Shown: positions 45,231-55,043 of the stretch, piece after piece
How positions within the stretch are numbered: position 1 is the first letter of the stretch
How the letters are laid out: each line of letters starts with the position of its first letter
From: Tomitella cavernea
GTDB taxonomy: Bacteria > Actinomycetota > Actinomycetes > Mycobacteriales > Mycobacteriaceae
NCBI RefSeq assembly: GCF_016599145.1
Contig: NZ_JAENKO010000010.1
Location: 1-64,000 of the forward strand
Length of the DNA stretch: 64,000 nucleotides
Direction: 5' to 3'
Notes under the pieces: generated by a model
Seen by the model: only the letters and a program-made list of their open reading frames with translations
Databases searched by the model: none
Told to the model about the DNA's origin: nothing
Program-made: the position numbers and the translations under genes

Positions 45231-46616
45231 CTAGCGGGGGAGTGTGTCCGAAATGTAATCCGGCGCGCGTAACGGAGCGTGGCGGACCGCAGAGAGCGCC
45301 GCGGACAGGTGCACGGCGATGCCGACGAGCGGCCCGACCACCAGCGCGGTCACAGTGGCGGTGGTGATGTCCCACGGCAGCGTGAGGATGACGATCGCGG
45401 TGCCGGTGGCCGCCCACCAGCCGGCGGCGTACGCGCGGTGCTGGTCCGACGCGAGGGTGGCGCACCCGGTGAGCATGAGCGCCGCAGTGGTGACCGCGCC
45501 GCCGACGAGCGCGGCGAGGGGCCTGCCCGCCATGTCGAAGCCCTCGCCGACGAGCCGGATCAGGGGCGGGCCGATCCACCACGCGAGCACGGCGCCCACC
45601 GCGCCCACCGCCGCGACGGCGCTGAGCGGCAAGGCGAGCGCGCGCAGCAGGGTCGACCTGCGTTCGACGAAGTAGACGATGATGGCGCTCTGGAACGACG
45701 TCAGCGGAACCAGCAGCGGCGCGCGCGTCACGGTGACGGCGAACAGCAGCGAACCCGCGGCGTCGCCCAGTTCGGAGGATTCCGCGCCGGCCAGGAGCAC
45801 AGGGAACCCGACTATGAGCACGGACGTCGCGGCAGAGGCGGCCATGGCCTGAAGGGTCCTGCGCAGAAAGCTCCGGGGCGCCTCGTGCACCCGGCGGGCG
45901 AGGGTGGTGCGTCCGGACGAGGCGGTCAGCAGCAGCAGCCAGGACACCGCGCCCGCCACCGTCGCGAAGACGAAGGCGACGATCCCGTAGCCCGCCGCGA
46001 CCGCCCACACCGCGACGATGAGGCGCAGCGCCGCGTCGGCGGCCATCCCGCAGGCGTACAGCAACCATCGGCCCCGGCCCGCCGCGAGGCCCCATAGCGC
46101 GGCTTGCACCGCGACGGTCCACACGGACACGGCCAGGACGCCGATGCCGAGCACCTCGTGACCCTGGAGTACGCGTGACGCCCAGAGCGGGGACGTGACC
46201 ACGATGAGCAGCGCCATGACCAGGCCGACGCCGGCGGCGAGCAGCGCGGGGCTCGTGGAACGGCCGGTCGCGGGGCCGCCGTCCGGTGCGGTACCCGCGC
46301 GGGTCGCCTCCTCCGCACTCACCGAGCGGGTGGATTCCTGCATGAGCCCGTTGGCGATCCCGACGAAGGTGAAGAACAGTGCCCAGTAGACGGTGAAATC
46401 GGCGTAGCCGGCCGCGCCGAGTTGCCGTCCGGCCAGCAGCATGACCACGTATCCGGCGGCCGCGGCGAAGACCGTGGCCGCGAGCACGGCACCCATGCCG
46501 TGCCGGGACAGGGTGCTGGTCGCGATGGCGGGGGTGCCGGGATCGGTGACGGGGGCATCGCCGCCCACAGGGTCGCCGTCTTCCGTGGCGCCGTCGGCGG
46601 AGTGGGGGGTGGGCAC
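45231..46616 (-). CDS. Polysaccharide flippase-like membrane protein (Rv3630-like)
   Basis: 461 residues. An acidic ~35-residue N-terminus precedes 12 or so membrane segments, the first in MGAVLAATVFAAAAGYVVMLLAG. LGAAGYADFTVYWALFFTFVGIANGLMQESTRSVS is the typical early segment of the MOP/Wzx-type flippase fold. No catalytic motif. Position directly upstream of the PpgS-like gene matches Rv3630. A function in moving lipid-linked sugar across the membrane is likely for its fold but unproven. It is first in the minus-strand operon that continues to the GT2 gene at 43169. Confidence 0.82.
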   Translation of the reverse strand: MPTPHSADGATEDGDPVGGDAPVTDPGTPAIATSTLSRHGMGAVLAATVFAAAAGYVVMLLAGRQLGAAGYADFTVYWALFFTFVGIANGLMQESTRSVSAEEATRAGTAPDGGPATGRSTSPALLAAGVGLVMALLIVVTSPLWASRVLQGHEVLGIGVLAVSVWTVAVQAALWGLAAGRGRWLLYACGMAADAALRLIVAVWAVAAGYGIVAFVFATVAGAVSWLLLLTASSGRTTLARRVHEAPRSFLRRTLQAMAASAATSVLIVGFPVLLAGAESSELGDAAGSLLFAVTVTRAPLLVPLTSFQSAIIVYFVERRSTLLRALALPLSAVAAVGAVGAVLAWWIGPPLIRLVGEGFDMAGRPLAALVGGAVTTAALMLTGCATLASDQHRAYAAGWWAATGTAIVILTLPWDITTATVTALVVGPLVGIAVHLSAALSAVRHAPLRAPDYISDTLPR

Positions 46617-46778
46617 CGCCGCATTGTGCCAGGCCGCGCGTCGAGCCGCCCGGCCGCACGCCGCTGCGTCGGCGACCGCCGACTGCGAGCCGGGTGCGGC
46701 GCCTGCTACCGGCGAGTAGGGTGATTCCGGCGACGTCGGCGGGACGACGGCTCAGGCGATGAGGACGGTGCAGGAACC

Positions 46779-47651
46779 ATGGCAGAGGACACGCGGACGC
46801 AGGATTCCGGCGCGGATCGGGAGGGGCGGTACGGCCCGTACGAATCGATGACCGTCGAACGCGCCGGGCACGTGGCCGAGGTGACGCTGACCGGCCCCGG
46901 CCGCGGCAACGCGATGGGCCCGGCATTCTGGGCGGAATGCCCGCGTGTGTTCGCTGTGCTCGACGCGGACCCGGAAGTCCGCGCCGTCGTGCTCACCGGC
47001 GCGGGTAAGCACTTCACCTACGGCTTGGACCTGCCTGCGGTCGCGCCCTCGCTCGGTCCGGTGCTCGCGCCCGGCGCGCAGGCGAAGGAGCGCACCGAGT
47101 TCCACGACCTGATCCTGGCCATGCAGGAGGCCGCGAGCGCGGTGGAGCGGTGCCGCAAGCCCGTCGTCGCCGCCGTCGCCGGCTGGTGCATCGGCGGCGG
47201 TGTGGACGTGATCACCGCGGCCGATTTCCGCTACGCGTCGGCCGATGCCCGGTTCTCCATCCGCGAGGTCAAGGTGGGGATGGTGGCGGACATGGGCACC
47301 CTCGCACGCATCGCTGGGATCGTCGGTGAGGGCCATACCCGCGAGCTGGCCTTGACGGGCCGCGACATCGATGCGGCGCGTGCCGAGCGGATCGGCCTGG
47401 TCAACGACGTCTACGAGGACCGGGACGCGCTTTTGGCCGCGGCGCGTGCGGCGGCACAGGAGATCGCGGCCAATCCGCCGCTGGTGGTGCACGGCATCAA
47501 ATCGGTTCTCGGTCACACCCGCAGCGCCCGGATCGACGCTAGTCTGCGGTACGTTGCCGCATGGAACGCGGCGTTCCTCCCGTCGAAGGACCTCGGTGAG
47601 GCCATGGCAGCGGTCTTCGAGAAGCGCACGCCGGAGTTCACGGGGCACTGA
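46779..47651 (+). CDS. Enoyl-CoA hydratase/isomerase family protein
   Basis: 290 residues of the crotonase fold. The oxyanion-hole signatures are GAGKHFTYGLDLPAV and PVVAAVAGWCIGGGVDVITAAD. VKVGMVADMGTLARIAGIVGEGHTRELALTG follows; the Asp in ADMGT is at the position used by dienoyl-CoA isomerases (ECH1 type), while the Glu typical of hydratases is not obvious. I therefore favour a delta(3,5)-delta(2,4)-dienoyl-CoA isomerase. It is a single gene upstream of the marR-MFS pair. Probably a fatty-acid degradation enzyme. Confidence 0.9.
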   Translation: MAEDTRTQDSGADREGRYGPYESMTVERAGHVAEVTLTGPGRGNAMGPAFWAECPRVFAVLDADPEVRAVVLTGAGKHFTYGLDLPAVAPSLGPVLAPGAQAKERTEFHDLILAMQEAASAVERCRKPVVAAVAGWCIGGGVDVITAADFRYASADARFSIREVKVGMVADMGTLARIAGIVGEGHTRELALTGRDIDAARAERIGLVNDVYEDRDALLAAARAAAQEIAANPPLVVHGIKSVLGHTRSARIDASLRYVAAWNAAFLPSKDLGEAMAAVFEKRTPEFTGH

Positions 47652-47776
47652 CCGAAGCTTCGCGAGGCGGCGGGTTGCGCGCACGGCGTGGCCCGGCGGA
47701 AACTTGTATCCTGCACATTCATCGCGCGGAGCGGCCATCGTCGCCGGTGCGTGCGAGCGCCGTCCGGGGAGGATGC

Positions 47777-48325
47777 GTGTCACCAGATCAGCGTTCCGAC
47801 GCCCACGGCGCGATGGGTACGGAAGACATTCCCAGCTGCACCGATGAGCTCGGCAACCAGCTCGCCCGGCTGCACCGGATGCGCGAGCGGACGATGACGC
47901 AGGTGGGCCGTTTCGGGGCCGACGGGCTGGAGTTGGCGGCCTACCGGTGCGTGTTCGCCGTTCTGCAGCACGGGCCGATGCGGTCCGGCGAGCTGGCGGA
48001 GACGATGCTCTCGGATCCATCGACGGTGAGCAGGCACGTGGCGCAACTGGTGGAGCGGGGGCACCTGGAGCGGCAGCCGGACCGCGACGACCGGCGCGCC
48101 AGCCTGATCGCGGTCACCGAGTCCGGCCGGCGCGCCGCCGAACGGATGCGGCTGCGGCGCAACCAGCGGCTGGGTGCGGTCGTGGGCGCATGGCCCGAGT
48201 CCGAGAGGGTGGAGCTCGCCCGACTGCTGGGCAAGCTTCTCGACGGCTACGAGCTACGCCGCGACGAGATCGTCGCGAGCGATTCCGGTGCCGGACCGCG
48301 GCCGGAGAACGGCCCGCGCAGATGA
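47777..48325 (+). CDS. MarR-family transcriptional regulator
   Basis: 182 residues from GTG 47777, four bases after GGGGAGG. The winged helix-turn-helix is GPMRSGELAETMLSDPSTVSR, followed by LVERGHLERQPDRDDRRASLIAVTESG, the classic MarR recognition helix and wing. The start codon of the transporter gene overlaps its stop (ATGA). Such pairs normally encode a repressor that controls its own operon and releases DNA when a toxic ligand binds. No clear operator palindrome was identified in the upstream gap. Confidence 0.93.
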   Translation: MSPDQRSDAHGAMGTEDIPSCTDELGNQLARLHRMRERTMTQVGRFGADGLELAAYRCVFAVLQHGPMRSGELAETMLSDPSTVSRHVAQLVERGHLERQPDRDDRRASLIAVTESGRRAAERMRLRRNQRLGAVVGAWPESERVELARLLGKLLDGYELRRDEIVASDSGAGPRPENGPRR

Positions 48326-49980
48326 CGGACACCACGCGCGACGCCTCCGAGTCGCCCGCCGGGCTCGACCATAAGGCGATCCTCATCATCCTCAGCGGTC
48401 TGATGCTGGGGATGTTTCTCGCGGCCCTGGATCAGACGATCGTGTCCACCGCGATCCGCACCATCGCCGACGACCTGGACGGCTACGCTCTGCAGGCGTG
48501 GGTGACCACGGCCTACCTCATCACAGCAACGCTGGCGACGCCGTTGTACGGCAAGATCTCCGACATCGTCGGACGCAAACCTCTGTTCATGAGCGCCATC
48601 GTGATCTTCGTCGTCGGATCGGCGCTGTGCTCGTCCGCCACGTCGATGTACATGCTCGCGGGGTTCCGCGCGTTGCAGGGGATCGGCGCGGGCGGTCTCA
48701 TGTCGTTGGCGCTGGCGATCCTCGGGGACATTCTCGCGCCGCGCGAGCGCGCGAAGTATCAGGCTTACTTCCTCGCCGTGTTCGGCACGTCGAGCGTGCT
48801 GGGGCCGGTGCTCGGCGGTCTGTTCGCCGACCATGCGAGCATCCTCGGCGTCACCGGCTGGCGGTGGGTGTTCCTGGTCAACGTGCCGGTCGGCCTTGTC
48901 GCGTTGGTCGTGGTCTTCCGCAATCTCCGGCTGCCGCGCGTGCGCCGGGACACGCGCGTCGACTGGTGGGGTGCGCTCGTGCTGGCGGTGGGCCTGGTGC
49001 CGCTGCTGATCGTCGCCGAACAGGGACGCGAATGGGGATGGGGCAGCGCGACCGCTCTGCTCTGTTACGCGATCGGCGCGGTCGGGGTGATCGCGTTCGT
49101 GTTCGTGGAGATCGCCATGGGCGACGCGGCGCTGATCCCCATGCGCTTCTTCCGCAACAGCAACTTCACCCTGGGGGTGGTGATCTCGTTCGTCGTGGGC
49201 ATGGCGATGTTCGGCGGGATCATGCTGCTTCCGCAGTACCTGCAGGTGGCGAAGGGGTCGACGCCGATGGTGGCCGGTCTGCAGATGCTGCCCCTGGTTT
49301 TGGGCATGATGACGGGATCGGTGGTGTCCGGTCAACTGATCTCCCGTACCGGGCACTACCGCATCTACCCGATCATCGGATCCACCATGCTCATGGCCGG
49401 CATGTTCCTGTTGCACTTCGTGCACGCGGACACGTCGTTCCCGGTGGTCATGGGATTCATGGCGATCGTCGGATTCGGACTGGGCAACATGATGCAGCCG
49501 CTCACGCTCGCCATCCAGAACGCGCTGCCCGCGCGCGACATGGGGGTGTCGACCGCGGCGGCCACGTTCTTCCGGCAGATCGGCGGCACCCTGGGCGTGG
49601 CGATCTTCCTGTCGATCCTGTTCGCGCAGATGACGCCGAACATCACCGCACGCCTGGAGACGGCGGCCCACGATCCGCAGTACATCGCCGCGGTCCAGCA
49701 GGCGGCGACCGGCGGCGACCAAGTGGACAAGACCTTCGCCCAGGGTCTGCTCGATCATGATTCGGCCGCGGCCGGCAAGGTGCTCGAGGACAGCTCGCTG
49801 ATCCAGCAGCTCGACCCCGCCCTGGCCGCGCCGCTGGCGGAGGGGTTCTCCGACGCGATGGGTCAGGTGTTCCTGGTCACCACCGGCTTCGCGGCGCTGG
49901 CCTGGGTGCTGGTGCTGTTCTGGAAGGAGGTGCCGCTGCGCGCCGCGGGCGGCATCGCAGCGGCACGGGACGAGGAGTAG
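48322..49980 (+). CDS. MFS drug-efflux transporter, DHA2 (EmrB/QacA) family
   Basis: 552 residues from ATG 48322. Fourteen membrane segments are visible. Motif A is GKISDIVGRKPLF after helix 2, motif D1 is MFLAALDQTIVSTAI in helix 1, and motif C is GTSSVLGPVLGGLFAD in helix 5. These place it in the DHA2 proton-antiport family. A large extracellular loop of ~75 residues lies before the last helix, as is usual in actinobacterial members. Overlap with the marR gene suggests control by it. Substrate unknown. Confidence 0.95.
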   Translation: MTDTTRDASESPAGLDHKAILIILSGLMLGMFLAALDQTIVSTAIRTIADDLDGYALQAWVTTAYLITATLATPLYGKISDIVGRKPLFMSAIVIFVVGSALCSSATSMYMLAGFRALQGIGAGGLMSLALAILGDILAPRERAKYQAYFLAVFGTSSVLGPVLGGLFADHASILGVTGWRWVFLVNVPVGLVALVVVFRNLRLPRVRRDTRVDWWGALVLAVGLVPLLIVAEQGREWGWGSATALLCYAIGAVGVIAFVFVEIAMGDAALIPMRFFRNSNFTLGVVISFVVGMAMFGGIMLLPQYLQVAKGSTPMVAGLQMLPLVLGMMTGSVVSGQLISRTGHYRIYPIIGSTMLMAGMFLLHFVHADTSFPVVMGFMAIVGFGLGNMMQPLTLAIQNALPARDMGVSTAAATFFRQIGGTLGVAIFLSILFAQMTPNITARLETAAHDPQYIAAVQQAATGGDQVDKTFAQGLLDHDSAAAGKVLEDSSLIQQLDPALAAPLAEGFSDAMGQVFLVTTGFAALAWVLVLFWKEVPLRAAGGIAAARDEE

Positions 49981-50012
49981 GCCGCCGTCGCCGGAAACAC
50001 ACAGCGCACGCC

Positions 50013-50042
50013 CCGTCCGCATCCCCCAGGGGGTGTGGACGG
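50013..50042. terminator. Bidirectional terminator between MFS and ppa
   Basis: ccgtccgcatcccc pairs with ggggtgtggacgg over about 13 positions (two G-T pairs) around a four-base loop. It lies between the two convergent genes. Confidence 0.65.
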
Positions 50043-50107
50043 AGGCGGGCGCGGGGCCATCCGTACGAGCGTCGGCGGCCGGCTCTCAGCGCCGGACCCG
50101 GACCCCG

Positions 50108-50599
50108 TCAGTGCCCGCCCTGCTCCTTCTGACGCTTGAACGAGCGCTCGACTTCGGCCTCCGCCTCGGCACGGCCCACCCAGTCGGCGGCCTCGACGTG
50201 CTTGCCGGGCTCCAGGTCCTTGTAGTGGACGAAGAAGTGCTTGATGGCTTCCAGCTCGTGCGCGGGCACGTCGGCCAGGTCCTGGATGTGGTCCCAACGG
50301 TGATCGCCCGCGGGCACGCACAGAACCTTGGCGTCACCGCCTGCCTCGTCGACCATGTTGAACATCGCGACCGGTCGGGCCTCGACGATTACGCCGGGGA
50401 ACACCGACTGCGGCAGCAGCACCAGCGCGTCGAGCGGATCGCCGTCCTCGCCCAGCGAATCCTCGATGAAGCCGTAGTCGGCCGGGTACACGGTGGATGT
50501 GTACAGGTAGCGGTCCAGTCGGACGCGGCCGGACTCGTGGTCCACCTCGTACTTGTTGCGCTGCCCCTTGGGGATCTCGATGGTGACGTCGAACTCCAC
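50108..50599 (-). CDS. ppa: Inorganic pyrophosphatase
   Basis: 163 residues from GTG 50599, chosen because GAGGA precedes it and [20 protein letters not shown] is the normal N-terminus; the frame is open further upstream. The family I signature [10 protein letters not shown] gives the metal Asp residues, and [18 protein letters not shown] and [14 protein letters not shown] complete the active site. Size and sequence match actinobacterial soluble hexameric Ppa. It hydrolyses pyrophosphate from DNA, RNA and nucleotide-sugar synthesis, including the rml pathway above. Divergent from dacB across a 250-base gap. Confidence 0.97.
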   Translation of the reverse strand: MEFDVTIEIPKGQRNKYEVDHESGRVRLDRYLYTSTVYPADYGFIEDSLGEDGDPLDALVLLPQSVFPGVIVEARPVAMFNMVDEAGGDAKVLCVPAGDHRWDHIQDLADVPAHELEAIKHFFVHYKDLEPGKHVEAADWVGRAEAEAEVERSFKRQKEQGGH

Positions 50600-50852
50600 G
50601 CGTCCTCGCTTTGAGTTGATGATGGCTGGTGGTGGGTGATCGCCGGGCGCCTCTGATGCCGCAAGCGACCACTGCCCGCCGGGCACGGCGTCGACCAGGC
50701 GCGCGGCGGAGGCAACCCGGCAAGGATAGCGCCCCTGCGGTTACTGTGGACGTCGACCTGGGGGCGCCAGGCTGTGCGGAGCGCCGTGCAGGCGCCTCCG
50801 ACGACGCAGAAGCCACCCCCCGCCGCACCCGAGGAGAACGACGATCAGCTCG

Positions 50853-52256
50853 ATGCTCAAGCGTGTCGTCCCCGGCCGCGGCGCCGCCGGCCACCTGCAC
50901 CGGAGGCGCCGGCGGCTGCGGATCGCGGCCGGCGTGCTCGCAACGCTGCTGGTGGTGGTCGCCGGCGTGCTGGCCTGGCGGGCGGTCGACGACGGATCCG
51001 CGGTGGCGACCGCGCAGCCGGCTCCCGCGTTGATCACGCCGTCGCCGCAGATCGTGCCCGTCCCGCCCGACGCTCCCGTGCCCACTGCGGCCGGCCTCGA
51101 CGCTGCGCTGGCGGGCGCGCTGGCCGATCCTGCGCTGGGCGATCTCACCGGCCAGATCAGCGACGCGGCGACCGGCCGGGTGCTGTGGGCGAAGGATGCT
51201 CAGCGCCCGCGGACCCCCGCCTCGGTGACGAAGCTGCTCACCTCCGCGGCGGCGCTGCTGGCGATCCCGCGCGACCATCGGATCACCACCACCGTCGTGC
51301 AGGGCGCGGACGGACGCGTCGTCCTGGTGGGCGGCGGCGATCCCACTCTCACCGCACAGCCCGCGGGGACGGAGGGGTACTACCGCGGCGCCGCGCACAT
51401 CGCGCAGCTCGCCGAGCAGATCCGCGCCTCGGGGACGGCGGTGACGGGGGTGGACGTCGACGTGGACCTCTACCCGGGGCCGACGCTGGCCCAGGGGTGG
51501 TTCGACGCCGACATCGCGGGCGGCAACATCATCCCGATGCGGCCGATCGCGCTGGACGGCGGCCGCCTGGACATCCGCAACCCCGACTCGCCGCGGTCGG
51601 ACACGCCCGCGCTGGACGCGGGGCGGGCGCTGGCCGCCGCGTTGGGCGTGAACGCGGACGACGTGCACCTGGCGTCGGCGCCGCCACAGGCGCAGCAGCT
51701 CGCGAGCGTACAGTCGGCGCCGATGGTCGAGCTGATCCGCCAGCTGCTGGTCCACTCCGACAACGTGCTGGCCGACGCGGTGGGGCGGCAGGTGGCGCTG
51801 GCCACCGGGCGCCCCGCGGACTTCGACGGCACCGCCGCCGCGGTCGAATCGGTGCTGCGCGGTGCCGGCTTCGACCTGACCGGCGTGGAGCTGCACGACT
51901 CGTCCGGGATGTCTGTGGACAACAGGATCCCCGCGCGGCTGCTCGACCAGCTGCTCTCCGCCGCCGCCGGCCCCGGGCATCCGGAGCTGCGGCCGCTGCT
52001 GGATTCGTTGCCCGTCGCCGCCGGCACCGGCACGCTGGCGGACAGGTACGAGACCAATGCGCAAGCCGGTGCGGGATGGGTGCGGGCGAAAACGGGCACA
52101 CTGTCGGGAGTGAGCACGCTAGCCGGTGTGGTCACCGATGTCGACGGCCGGGTGCTGGCGTTCGCGCTGATGTCCGGCGGCACGGCACCGGCAGACGCCC
52201 GTCCTGCGCTCGACGCGATCACGGCACAGCTGAGGGGGTGCGGATGTCAGGGCTGA
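50853..52256 (+). CDS. dacB: D-alanyl-D-alanine carboxypeptidase/endopeptidase (PBP4 family)
   Basis: 467 residues. A very basic N-terminus (HRRRRRLR) precedes one membrane helix (residues ~24-42). The penicillin-binding motifs are Ser124-x-x-Lys127 (SVTK), Ser302-Asp-Asn (HSDN), and Lys413-Thr-Gly (KTG). The ~170 residues between the first two hold the extra domain of the S13/PBP4 type. It trims or opens peptide cross-links of peptidoglycan outside the membrane. Corresponds in order to Rv3627c. Its last 13 bases overlap the metalloprotease-like gene, so the dacB-DUF2342-tilS-hpt block is translationally coupled. Confidence 0.95.
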   Translation: MLKRVVPGRGAAGHLHRRRRRLRIAAGVLATLLVVVAGVLAWRAVDDGSAVATAQPAPALITPSPQIVPVPPDAPVPTAAGLDAALAGALADPALGDLTGQISDAATGRVLWAKDAQRPRTPASVTKLLTSAAALLAIPRDHRITTTVVQGADGRVVLVGGGDPTLTAQPAGTEGYYRGAAHIAQLAEQIRASGTAVTGVDVDVDLYPGPTLAQGWFDADIAGGNIIPMRPIALDGGRLDIRNPDSPRSDTPALDAGRALAAALGVNADDVHLASAPPQAQQLASVQSAPMVELIRQLLVHSDNVLADAVGRQVALATGRPADFDGTAAAVESVLRGAGFDLTGVELHDSSGMSVDNRIPARLLDQLLSAAAGPGHPELRPLLDSLPVAAGTGTLADRYETNAQAGAGWVRAKTGTLSGVSTLAGVVTDVDGRVLAFALMSGGTAPADARPALDAITAQLRGCGCQG

Positions 52257-53386
52257 ATCCCGAGGCGGGGCACGCGGCCGGCGGAGCGGATGAGGAGGCC
52301 GGCGGCCCCGGCGAGGACAGGCAGGGCTTCCCGGGAGACGACGTCGACTGGGCGTTCGCAGGCAGCATCGCCGCGCGTCTGGCGCCGCCCGGACCCACGA
52401 TGACCGGCTATACCCGCGACCAGGTGTACGCGGAACTCGCCCGGGCGTCGGCCTCCGCGGAACCGCACGTGCGGGACGTCACGGGCCTTGCCGACGGGCT
52501 TCCGGTGCCGCCGGCCAGCGTCGTGGACAGGGCCGGATGGGCGCGGGCCGCAACCGCGTCGATGGGGGTGCTCACAGGGCCTGCCACGGGGGCGCCCGGC
52601 CCGGAAGCAGAGGCCGGCGGGGCCGGTTCCGGGTCCGGACTGGCGGGCAAGGCGGGCGGGCTGCAGGCGGGCGCGGTGTTCGCGTTCCTTTCCACTGCGA
52701 TCCTCGGCCAATACGACCCGTTCACCGATGACGGCACGCTTCTGCTGGTGGCGCCGAACGTCGTCGCCGTCGAGCGTGCGCTCAAGGTGCGGCCCGCGGA
52801 CTTCCGCCTCTGGGTGTGCCTGCACGAGGTGACGCACCGCGTGCAGTTCTCGTCGTCCCCGTGGCTTACCGGATACATGCGCGAGTCGGTCGACCTGTTG
52901 GCCACGGAGGCCGACGAGCCGCTCACCGACGTCCTGGGCCGGGTGGCGGAGCAGTTGCGCAAGCGTCGCCGTGGCGAGGAGACACAGGACGAGAAGGGCA
53001 TGATCGGGCTGGTCTCCGCGGCGGCGTCGGAGCCTCAGCGTCAGGCCATCGACCGCATGCTCATGCTCGGCACCCTCCTGGAGGGGCACGCCGACCACGT
53101 CATGGACTCGGTGGGGCCGGAGGTGGTGCCGACGGTGGCCCGCATCCGCGCGGCATTCGACCACCGCCGCGAGCACAATCCCAGCGTGGTCCAGCGGGTC
53201 ATGCGTGCGCTGCTGGGCGTCGACGCCAAGATGGCGCAGTATGTGCGCGGCAAGGCGTTCGTCGACGCGGTGGTGGAGCGCGTGGGCATGGAGCAGTTCA
53301 ACACCGTGTGGACGGGGCCGGAGACGCTGCCGCTCAAGGACGAGATCGAGGAGCCGCAGCGGTGGATCGCGCGCGTGCTGGGCTGA
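52244..53386 (+). CDS. Zinc-dependent metalloprotease-like protein, DUF2342
   Basis: 380 residues from ATG 52244. The zinc motif is HEVTH at residues 194-198 (WVCLHEVTHRVQF), and ~80 residues later comes LLEGHADHVMDSVGPEVVP, which supplies a third ligand. These are the marks of the DUF2342 family (Rv3626c). A Gly/Ala-rich low-complexity loop (ATGAPGPEAEAGGAGSGSG) interrupts the N-terminal half. It has no signal peptide, so it acts in the cytoplasm. Proteolytic activity has not been shown for the family as far as I know. It overlaps tilS by 25 bases. Confidence 0.92.
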   Translation: MSGLNPEAGHAAGGADEEAGGPGEDRQGFPGDDVDWAFAGSIAARLAPPGPTMTGYTRDQVYAELARASASAEPHVRDVTGLADGLPVPPASVVDRAGWARAATASMGVLTGPATGAPGPEAEAGGAGSGSGLAGKAGGLQAGAVFAFLSTAILGQYDPFTDDGTLLLVAPNVVAVERALKVRPADFRLWVCLHEVTHRVQFSSSPWLTGYMRESVDLLATEADEPLTDVLGRVAEQLRKRRRGEETQDEKGMIGLVSAAASEPQRQAIDRMLMLGTLLEGHADHVMDSVGPEVVPTVARIRAAFDHRREHNPSVVQRVMRALLGVDAKMAQYVRGKAFVDAVVERVGMEQFNTVWTGPETLPLKDEIEEPQRWIARVLG

Positions 53387-54396
53387 CGGGCGAGCCGGCA
53401 CTGCTGCAGATCCGCCGGGCGGTCCGCCGCTGGCTGCCCGCGCACGCGCCGAGCGGCCGCGTGTGCGTCGCGCTGTCGGGCGGAGCCGACTCCCTGGCGC
53501 TCGCGGCGGCGGCGGTGCCGGAGTGCGCCGCGCGCGGCGGGGATGTGACCGCGTTGATCGTCGACCATCGGTTGCAGGAGGGGTCCGGGGCCGTGGCGGA
53601 GCGCGCGGCCGGCCAAGCGCGCGCTCTGGGGTGCGCGGAGGCGCGCATCGTGGAGGTGGAAGTCGCCGGGCGTGGGGGAATGGAGGCCGCGGCGCGTGCG
53701 GCACGGTACGAGGCGCTGGGCGCGGCGTGCGGAGACCGGCCGGTGCTGCTCGCCCACACTCTCGATGACCAGGCCGAGACGGTACTGCTGGGGCTCGGCC
53801 GCGGCTCCGGAGCGGGTTCGATCCGCGGCATGCGCGCCTGGTCGGAGCCATGGGGGCGTCCCCTGCTGGACGTGCGGCGGGCGGTGACGCGGTCGGCCTG
53901 CGCGGAGTCCGGCATCGCGCCGCACGACGACCCGCACAACAGCGATCCGCGCTTCACCCGCGTGCGCCTGCGGCACGAGGTGCTGCCGCTGCTCGAGGAC
54001 GTGCTCGGCGGCGGCGCCGCGGAATCCCTGGCCCGCACGGCCGCGCAGCTCAGTGAGGACGACGAAGTGCTGAAGCGGCTGGCCGACGCGCTGCTGGCAC
54101 GGTCCGCTGCGCGCGGGGACGGCGCCGGTGGTGGGCTGGACGCGCGGGTGCTCGCGTCCGAGGCGGCCGCGGTTCGGCGACGTGCCCTGCGGAGCTGGCT
54201 GCTCGGAGAGGGCGCCACCGGACTGACCGATGCTCGGCTGCGCCGGATCGACGCGCTCGTCGGCGACTGGCATGGGCAGGGCGGGGTGGCCGTCGGCGGC
54301 GGTGGCCCCGGAGTGCGTGTCGTGGCAATGCGGCAGCATGACAGGCTGACGGTGATGCGCGAGGCGGGTGCGCCGGCAGGCGCGCACCCGAGATGA
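53362..54396 (+). CDS. tilS: tRNA(Ile)-lysidine synthetase
   Basis: 344 residues from GTG 53362, overlapping the previous gene. The PP-loop is SGGADS at residues 39-44. [10 protein letters not shown] and [22 protein letters not shown] follow, with the catalytic HxxDDQxET signature, and RPLLDVRR plus [20 protein letters not shown]. It adds lysine to C34 of the tRNA-Ile CAU anticodon so that it reads AUA; this is essential in nearly all bacteria. Complete, with the short C-terminal domain usual for actinobacteria. Its stop overlaps hpt (ATGA). Confidence 0.95.
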   Translation: MDRARAGLTGEPALLQIRRAVRRWLPAHAPSGRVCVALSGGADSLALAAAAVPECAARGGDVTALIVDHRLQEGSGAVAERAAGQARALGCAEARIVEVEVAGRGGMEAAARAARYEALGAACGDRPVLLAHTLDDQAETVLLGLGRGSGAGSIRGMRAWSEPWGRPLLDVRRAVTRSACAESGIAPHDDPHNSDPRFTRVRLRHEVLPLLEDVLGGGAAESLARTAAQLSEDDEVLKRLADALLARSAARGDGAGGGLDARVLASEAAAVRRRALRSWLLGEGATGLTDARLRRIDALVGDWHGQGGVAVGGGGPGVRVVAMRQHDRLTVMREAGAPAGAHPR

Positions 54397-55043
54397 AGTG
54401 GAGTGGAATCGTGTCCGACGGTGACGGCAACAACGGCCTGGTGAGCGGAATCGACGGCGGGGCGCAGGGGGCAGGCGGGTTGTACAGCGGCGACATCGCC
54501 TCGGTGCTCATCACCGAGCAGCAAATCCGCGACAAGACCGCCGAGCTCGCCGCCGCCGTCGCGGCGCGCTACCCGGAGGCGGGCGGCGGAGACCCGGACC
54601 GTGATCTGCTCCTCATCGGCGTGCTCAAGGGCGCGATGATGTTCCTCACCGACTTCGCCAGAAACATCCAGGTGCCCACCCAGATGGAGTTCATGGCGGT
54701 GAGCTCGTACGGTTCGGCAACGTCGTCGTCGGGGGTCGTACGCATCCTCAAGGACCTCGATCGCGACATCGCCGGGCGCGACGTGCTCATCGTCGAGGAC
54801 ATCATCGACTCGGGTCTCACGCTGTCGTGGCTCCAGCGCAACCTCGCCACCCGGAACCCCCGGTCGCTGGAGGTGTGCGCATTGCTGCGCAAGCCCGACG
54901 CGGTCCGCTCCGACCTGGAAGTGCGCGACGTGGGCTTCGACATCCCCGACGAGTTCGTGGTGGGCTACGGACTCGACTACGCGGAGCGCTACCGCGATCT
55001 GCCGTACGTCGGGTTGCTCGAACCGAAGGTGTACGCGGGCTGA
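54393..55043 (+). CDS. hpt: Hypoxanthine-guanine phosphoribosyltransferase
   Basis: 216 residues from ATG 54393. The PRPP motif is [16 protein letters not shown] (residues ~131-146), [16 protein letters not shown] is the early loop, and [10 protein letters not shown] the flexible catalytic loop. [18 protein letters not shown] is the C-terminal signature. It salvages hypoxanthine and guanine to IMP and GMP. The N-terminus is about 25 residues longer than the core, so a downstream start (the GTG at 54411 or 54441) is possible. The tilS-hpt-ftsH-fol order is classic; here an amidase gene is inserted before ftsH. Confidence 0.95.
   Translation: MKWSGIVSDGDGNNGLVSGIDGGAQGAGGLYSGDIASVLITEQQIRDKTAELAAAVAARYPEAGGGDPDRDLLLIGVLKGAMMFLTDFARNIQVPTQMEFMAVSSYGSATSSSGVVRILKDLDRDIAGRDVLIVEDIIDSGLTLSWLQRNLATRNPRSLEVCALLRKPDAVRSDLEVRDVGFDIPDEFVVGYGLDYAERYRDLPYVGLLEPKVYAG

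Noticed and set aside
45187-46926. Very long N-terminal extension of the PpgS-like gene
   Set aside because: The upstream part lies over the flippase-like gene in another frame and is Arg/Gly-rich shadow sequence; a ribosome site precedes GTG 45186.
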